A stretch of DNA of 44,831 bases, taken from positions 1 to 44,831 of the forward strand of contig NZ_JACYXE010000017.1 in NCBI RefSeq assembly GCF_014857905.1. The letters run 5' to 3'. Below are positions 40,941-44,831 of this stretch, piece by piece. Source of the stretch: Agilicoccus flavus (GTDB lineage: Bacteria > Actinomycetota > Actinomycetes > Actinomycetales > Dermatophilaceae). A program made the translations under genes and the position numbers. Below the pieces are notes generated by a model. It did not search any database, had not been told where the DNA came from, and saw only the letters and a program-made list of their open reading frames with translations. Each line of letters opens with the position of its first letter. The stretch's first letter is position 1.

Positions 40941-41896
40941 CCGGCTCGGCGAAGCGGGGCATCGCGAACGCGACACCGGCCCGCTCCGCCCGCCGCTGGA
41001 GCCACGCCAGCGAGCGAGGGACGTCGTCGAACGGGCGGGGCAGCGGGCGCATCGGTCGGTGCAGACCCCGCGTGAAGTCGTCCCAGTGGATCGGGACGAC
41101 GCGGCGGGCGCCGACCGCCTCGACGACCTCGCGCCAGTAGTCCTCCCGGAAGCGGTCACTCTGGGTGCCCAGCGTCCCGATGCCCAGGTAGACGGTCTCG
41201 GCCCGGTGGCCGTCGAGCGCACCGGGGACGGCGTCGGCGCTCGCGTGCACGAGCACGGTCCGGTCGCGGTGGGTGACGAACAGGGAGTAGCACTCCCCGG
41301 TGCGGAACTCGCCCGTCCGGGCCGGCATCTCGAGCGGCGCGTCGACGACACCGGGTGCGACGTCGCCGGGGCTGTGCCCGAGCCTCGACCGCGGTGAGCG
41401 TGAAGGCGCCGAAGCGGACCGGCCCCCCGGCCACGACGCGCAGGAACCGCTCCTGCGGGAATCGTTGCCCGCGGGAGATCTGGCACGTCGAGTCCGAGCC
41501 GAGCAGCCAGGCGCCGGTCCGGTGGGCGACCGCCGCCGAGTCGAGCGCGTGATCGATGTGGGAGTGCACGACGAACACTGCGTCGAGGCGATCGACCTCC
41601 GCCAGTCTCAGGCCGGCGGCGATCCGGCGGGGGTTCGGGCGGACCCGCCCGATCGCCGTGCGGACGACGTTCGGCCGCGAGAAGAAGCCGTCGGTGAGGA
41701 TCGCCGTGTCCCGGTCGCGCAGCAGCACGGTCGAGACCCCGAGGAAGGTCGCGGTGGGCCCGTCGCCCGGGCCCGCGTCGATCCGGGGCTGGGTGAACGG
41801 CTTCCACGCGCTGATGTCGGGCGTGCTCACCCCCTCCTCGAGCAGGGCGCGAAGGCGGACGGTTCCTCCCGGAGGCCCCGTGAACCACCGGCTCAC
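40921..41896 (-). pseudogene. MBL-fold metallo-hydrolase with a frameshift
   Basis: GTG 41896 (SRWFTGPPGG) opens the frame. Next come the N-terminal half TVLLRDRDTAILTDGFFSRP and the metal motif VFVVHSHIDHALDSAAVA, with GAWLLGSDSTCQ after it. After FGAFTLTAVE near 41384 the frame shifts by +1 or -2. The rest continues as HSPGDVAPGVVDAPLEM, the stretch with the second His, and RRVVPIHWDDFTRGLH, which carries another metal His. The restored protein is about 324 residues. The metal motif HSHIDHA is intact apart from Ser for Thr. GTG 41896 overlaps the stop of the upstream FAD dehydrogenase (GTGA). Confidence 0.75.
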
Positions 41897-43212
41897 AGCG
41901 CCCGCACCAGGGAGCGACCGACGGTGCGGCCCGTGAAGAGGCACCCGCCGAGGAAGGTGCCCTCGAGCGCGTTGTAGCCGTGGGCGCCGCCACCGCCGAA
42001 ACCCGCGGCCTCGCCCGCCGCGTACAGGCCGGGGATCGGCTGCGCGTCCGCGCCGAGGGCCCGGCCCTCGAGGTCGGTCTGGATGCCGCCCAGCGTCTTA
42101 CGGGTGACGATCCGCAGCCGCACCGCGATGAGCGGGCCGTGGGCGGGGTCGAGGACGCGATGGGGTTTCGCCGTCCGGAACAGCCGATCACCGCGGAACC
42201 GGCGGCTGTTGTGGATGCCCATCACCTGGACGTCCTTGGAGTAGGGGTTGTCGACCTCGTTGTCCCGCTTCACGATCTGCTGCTCGATCTCGGCCGCGTC
42301 GAGGAGGCCGTCACCGCTGAGGTCGTTCATGCCGGCGACGAGCTCCTCGACGGTGTCCGCGACGACGAAGTCGGCCCCGTGCTCCTTGAACGCCTCGACC
42401 GGACCCTGGGCCGTGCGACCGAGCCGACTGCGCAGCAGCAGGGCCAGGTCGCGGTTCGTGATGTCGGGGTTCTGCTCCGAGCCCGAGAGGGAGAACTCCT
42501 TCTTGAGGATCGTCTGGTCGAGGACGAACCACGAGTAGTCGTAGTCGGCGATGTCCGGGGTGGTGCGCAACAGCTCGAGCGTGCCGAGGGTGTCGTAGCC
42601 GGGGAGCCCGGGGGCGGGCAGGCGCCGTCCCCGTGCGTCGAGCCAGATCGAGGAGGGGCCGGGCAGGATGCGGATGGCGTGGTCGGGCCAGATCGGGTTC
42701 CAGTTCTGCAGGCCCTCGGTGTAGTGCCACATGCGGTCGCGGTTGACGAGGCGCACGCCCTGATCGGCGGCGATGTCGAGCATCCGGCCGTCGACGTGCT
42801 CCGGCACGCCGGTGATCATCCGGCGCGGGGGCGTGCCGAGCCGCTCGGGCCACCATCTGCGCACCTGCTCGTGGTTGCCGCCGATGCCGCCGCTGGCGAT
42901 GACGACCGCGTCGGCGCGCAGCTCGAAGTCGCCGACCGCCGCGCGGCTCGAGGGCGCGCCCCGGCGGGCCGTGTCGGGGGCGAGGACCGTGCCGCGCACG
43001 CCGACGACCCGCGGCCCGTCGAAGACGAGCCCGTCGACGCGGTGGCGGAAGTGGAACGTCACGAGTCCGGCGTCCGCGCCGGCCCGCACCTTGTCGGCGA
43101 AGGGCTCGCTGATCCCGGTGCCGGTGCCCCACGGCACGTGGAAGCGGGGGACGGAGTTGCCGTGCCCGCCGGCGCTCAGCGATCCGCGCTCGGCCCAGCC
43201 GACGATCGGCGC
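41893..43212 (-). pseudogene. FAD-binding dehydrogenase (KstD/fumarate-reductase-like), N-terminus missing
   Basis: About 440 residues of a large FAD-dependent dehydrogenase: PIVGWAERGSLSAGGHGNSV just inside the break, then VPWGTGTGISEPF, ADAVVIASGGIGGNHEQVRRWWP and GLQNWNPIWPDHAIRILPGP. The family-defining end reads TLGGIQTDLEGRAL, PGLYAAGEAAGFGGGGAHGYNALEGTFLGGC. The FAD GxGxxG fold and about 120 further N-terminal residues are absent. Homology stops at about 43212, where lower-GC DNA begins. Members of this KstD-like group dehydrogenate steroids or other ketones. ATG/GTG starts further inside (GTG 43137) would lack the FAD site, so it is probably inactive. Confidence 0.8.
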
Positions 43213-43509
43213 TCTTGGTCACATAATGGCTGTTCGTCACCGTGGTTTACAAAACCTGCCACATGGGCGTACGATGCATGGTTCAATGATGCGTGCATTC
43301 GTCACGACTTTGGTTACCGAAACTATGGGCCCCGATCCTACCTGCGACTGGCGCCGACAGAAACCTACCGTGAAAAGATCGACGATCTTTTCTACCGGGA
43401 TATGAGCCATAAGAACGCATCCGTGCCTAGCGCCAATCGCCCCGCACTTTCGGTAGCGGCGCTGACTTTCTTTAAGATGGTGCGGTGGTATGGCGCTAGC
43501 GCATTCTGA
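43213..43509 (+). CDS. Bacterial phospholipase A2 domain, N-terminally incomplete
   Basis: About 97 residues ending at TGA 43507-43509. HNGCSSPWFTKPATWAYDAW is followed by the catalytic FNDACIRHDFGYRNYG and EKIDDLFYRDM. The RHDFGYRN block and the second Asp (KIDDLF) are the His/Asp pair of the prokaryotic phospholipase A2 family, and NGCS marks the calcium-loop region. Secreted relatives cleave the sn-2 ester of phospholipids. No signal peptide or start codon is present: the frame starts at the breakpoint of the FAD dehydrogenase. GC content is far below that of the neighbours, indicating transfer. It resembles the C-terminal toxin domain of a larger protein. A lipoprotein gene follows 12 nt later. 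Confidence 0.75.
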   Translation, partial: SWSHNGCSSPWFTKPATWAYDAWFNDACIRHDFGYRNYGPRSYLRLAPTETYREKIDDLFYRDMSHKNASVPSANRPALSVAALTFFKMVRWYGASAF

Positions 43510-43521
43510 GTGGAGGCTTGC

Positions 43522-43782
43522 ATGAGTCCTTATCGTAAGAAGGTTGCGGTCGTGGCCGTGGTTGCGTCTGTGTTTCTGGGGCCAGTGGCCCTTGCAGGGT
43601 GCTACGACTGGGACGGGGGCAAGCCGTGCCTCGACGGGGAATACCTGGTTCGGGTGATTGATGGACCGGGGGACAGGTGCATACCCGACGGATCACAGCC
43701 CCCATCAGGATATGAGACGTACCCGCCCGGTCAGACACCCACTGCCGCCAGGGATATAGGGAAATCGCAGAGCGCGTCGTAG
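43522..43782 (+). CDS. Small lipoprotein, candidate partner/immunity protein of the phospholipase A2
   Basis: An 86-residue lipoprotein: signal KKVAVVAVVASVFLGPVAL with lipobox LAGC at residues 24-27. The mature part is about 60 residues, acidic, with two more Cys (KPCLDG and DRCIPDG) that could pair. It ends in a Pro/Thr-rich stretch. ATG 43522 has GGAGG 6 nt upstream, and the gene follows the phospholipase stop by 12 nt in the same lower-GC insert. I do not recognise a family. Protection of the cell surface against the phospholipase is inference from position and localisation. Confidence 0.65.
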   Translation: MSPYRKKVAVVAVVASVFLGPVALAGCYDWDGGKPCLDGEYLVRVIDGPGDRCIPDGSQPPSGYETYPPGQTPTAARDIGKSQSAS

Positions 43783-44000
43783 TCGTCGTCACCGGTGTCG
43801 TCGTTGGGTGCCGGTGACGGCCACAGCGGACACCCAGGGCCGGCGGCCGTGTTGCCGGCCGGCGGTCCTGCGCCACCGACAATGGCCACTCCCCTGGTGA
43901 ACAGGCCCCGGCTGCCTGGGCAGCAGGGGGGTGCCCGCGGCGGTGGCGGCGGATGGATGGGGGGCCCGCCCCGGCGTCGCGTATCGGCCGGGGAGGACAT
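43731..44000 (-). CDS. Hypothetical low-complexity protein (doubtful)
   Basis: An 89-residue frame from ATG 44000, with GGAG-like sequence overlapping its start, rich in Pro, Gly and Arg. It has one mildly hydrophobic stretch (LFTRGVAIVGGAGPPAG) and an acidic tail (NDDTGDDDYDALCDFP). Its 3' end overlaps the lipoprotein gene by 52 nt. The acidic tail looks protein-like, the middle does not. It may not be real. Confidence 0.25.
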   Translation of the reverse strand: MSSPADTRRRGGPPIHPPPPPRAPPCCPGSRGLFTRGVAIVGGAGPPAGNTAAGPGCPLWPSPAPNDDTGDDDYDALCDFPISLAAVGV

Positions 44001-44029
44001 GGCGTTGAGGCTACGCCGAGCGGTGCGGG

Positions 44030-44267
44030 TCAGGCGGTGGCGAGGGCGAGCGTGTAGAGGTCGTCGGCCGCGGCGGCCAGGTCGTCGACGAACTTCCAGT
44101 CCGGACCCGGACCCGGGCCCCGGCTCCGGCTCCGGGGTGGGTGTGGGTGGGGTGGCGGTGGTGAGGTAGCCGGCCAGGCACGCCCGGTCTGCGGGGGTGA
44201 GGTGGTCGGCCAGGCGGGCCAGGACGGCGAGGAGGTCGACCTCGAGGTCGTCGGTGGGCGCGGTCAT
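44030..44267 (-). pseudogene. Small two-helix protein with Pro/Glu linker, probable one-base insertion
   Basis: ATG 44267 gives MTAPTDDLEVDLLAVLARLA and DHLTPADRACLAGYLTTA, a helical module, then a PTPTPEPEP linker. A second module, DWKFVDDLAAAADDLYTLALATA and stop (44030-44032), is in the next frame. Removing one G from the run near 44118 joins them into a 78-residue protein. No family is recognised. The linker's repeated CCGGAG/CCGGGT hexamers make slippage likely, in nature or in sequencing. Confidence 0.45.
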
Positions 44268-44379
44268 GGGGTCAGCCTGCCCGGTCGGGCGCCGCCGCGG
44301 GCGCCGTCGGCGGGCGGCTGTGGACAAGCCCCGGTCTACGCCTTTCAGGTATTCGTACGTGAGTGCGGCACTGTCGGGT

Positions 44380-44709
44380 ATGGCTGGGGGTATGAGTCGC
44401 GGGCTGGGTGGGCCGATCGGGGCGCGTGACGTGGTCACGGACCCCGCCCCGAACACCAGGGGCGCGACCTCGGCGGGGCCGGCGGGTGAGGCGGGGGTGG
44501 AGGCGGAGCCGGTGCCGCCGCAGGGGCCGGGGTTCGTCTTCCTCGACGTCGCCGGGGTCTGCGCGCCCGGGGTGATCGTCGAGCAGCGCCGCACCGGGCG
44601 GGGATGGCGGGTGCTCGTCGCGGTCGTCGAGAGCGAACCGGACCGGACCCGGTCGGTGTCGGTGCGCTGGGTCGACGCCGACCGGGTCCACCCCGCCCAC
44701 CCGTCCTGA
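44380..44709 (+). CDS. Hypothetical protein
   Basis: A 109-residue protein from ATG 44380, or from ATG 44392 which has a better spaced GGGGG. A disordered Gly/Ala/Pro-rich first half precedes a compact beta-rich end: GFVFLDVAGVCAPGVIVEQR, RTGRGWRVLVAVVESEPDRT, SVSVRWVDADRVHP. The last part looks like a small SH3- or Tudor-like barrel (inference from alternating strands). Divergent from the small two-helix gene, with 112 nt between their starts. No family is recognised. Confidence 0.6.
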   Translation: MAGGMSRGLGGPIGARDVVTDPAPNTRGATSAGPAGEAGVEAEPVPPQGPGFVFLDVAGVCAPGVIVEQRRTGRGWRVLVAVVESEPDRTRSVSVRWVDADRVHPAHPS

Positions 44710-44725
44710 CCCCGTTACCTTCTTC

Positions 44726-44747
44726 GCACCCCGATGATGTGGGGTGC
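44726..44747 (+). terminator. Hairpin after hypothetical gene
   Basis: GCACCCC-GATGATGT-GGGGTGC begins 16 nt after the stop at 44709. From here to the window end (44748-44831) I see no supportable feature. Confidence 0.5.
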
Positions 44748-44831
44748 TGGTCACCAGGTCCGGCATGACTGAGTGCCCCTGTTGTTCGGATGATCCGGGG
44801 GGTGTTGTCACCGGGCCTGGTGGCGTCGGCG

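Noticed and set aside
44748-44831. Left end of an IS110-type element or start of a further gene
   Set aside because: The final bases have a vaguely IS-like look but no terminal repeat or transposase start can be shown before the window ends.

Overview
The window is very GC-rich chromosomal DNA with dense genes, short intergenic gaps and many GTG starts. Several genes have a TANNNT box exactly 6-7 nt upstream of the start codon, as expected for leaderless actinobacterial transcripts. DUF664/DinB, DUF2505, DUF2200, AMIN-like and winged-helix HTH_42 proteins, a two-domain universal stress protein and an IdeR/DtxR-type iron box all point to Actinomycetota, probably Micrococcales (inference; no rRNA or marker gene is present).

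Layout. 1-1754: the tail of a probable transposase and an insertion-sequence end, which truncates a FUSC-type exporter. 1.8-9.3 kb: a small acidic protein, a PQQ-type sugar dehydrogenase lipoprotein, a lactonase, a sugar-efflux-type MFS protein, the cytosine operon codB-codA and a DinB/DUF664 protein. 9.4-14.1 kb: a frameshifted CPBP membrane protein, a secreted AMIN-like protein, tandem palindromic operators, DUF2505, an autoregulated-looking XRE/membrane-protein pair, DUF2200 and a universal stress protein. 14.3-19.9 kb: butanediol dehydrogenase, a GH15 glucan/trehalose hydrolase, a frameshifted aldo/keto reductase, a beheaded arginase and an acetyltransferase. 20-24.6 kb: a GntR(YtrA)-ABC operon, VOC, DHFR-like, flavin reductase and DUF488 genes. 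24.7-29.1 kb: an MFS protein divergent from an iron-box-controlled siderophore ABC importer. 29.2-38.7 kb: a palindromic element, a divergent shikimate kinase/dehydroquinate synthase fusion, DUF2938, XRE-cupin with an MFS gene, an HTH_42 glycosylase-like protein, a TetR-ABC operon and a RIO kinase. 38.7-43.2 kb: a second palindromic element, a decayed VapBC pair, DUF488, GXWXG/DUF4334, and a metallo-hydrolase coupled to a truncated FAD dehydrogenase. 43.2-44.8 kb: an abruptly lower-GC insert with a bacterial phospholipase A2 domain and a lipoprotein, followed by poorly characterised small genes.

The most unusual items are two. First, the ~117-bp elements at 29236-29353 and 38732-38848 have unrelated but self-complementary arms around the same central 16-nt core. 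Second, the phospholipase A2/lipoprotein cassette was dropped into a broken FAD dehydrogenase and resembles an orphan toxin/immunity module. Six or more genes carry single-base frameshifts. They may be real decay or systematic sequence errors, so the pseudogene labels should be read with that in mind.
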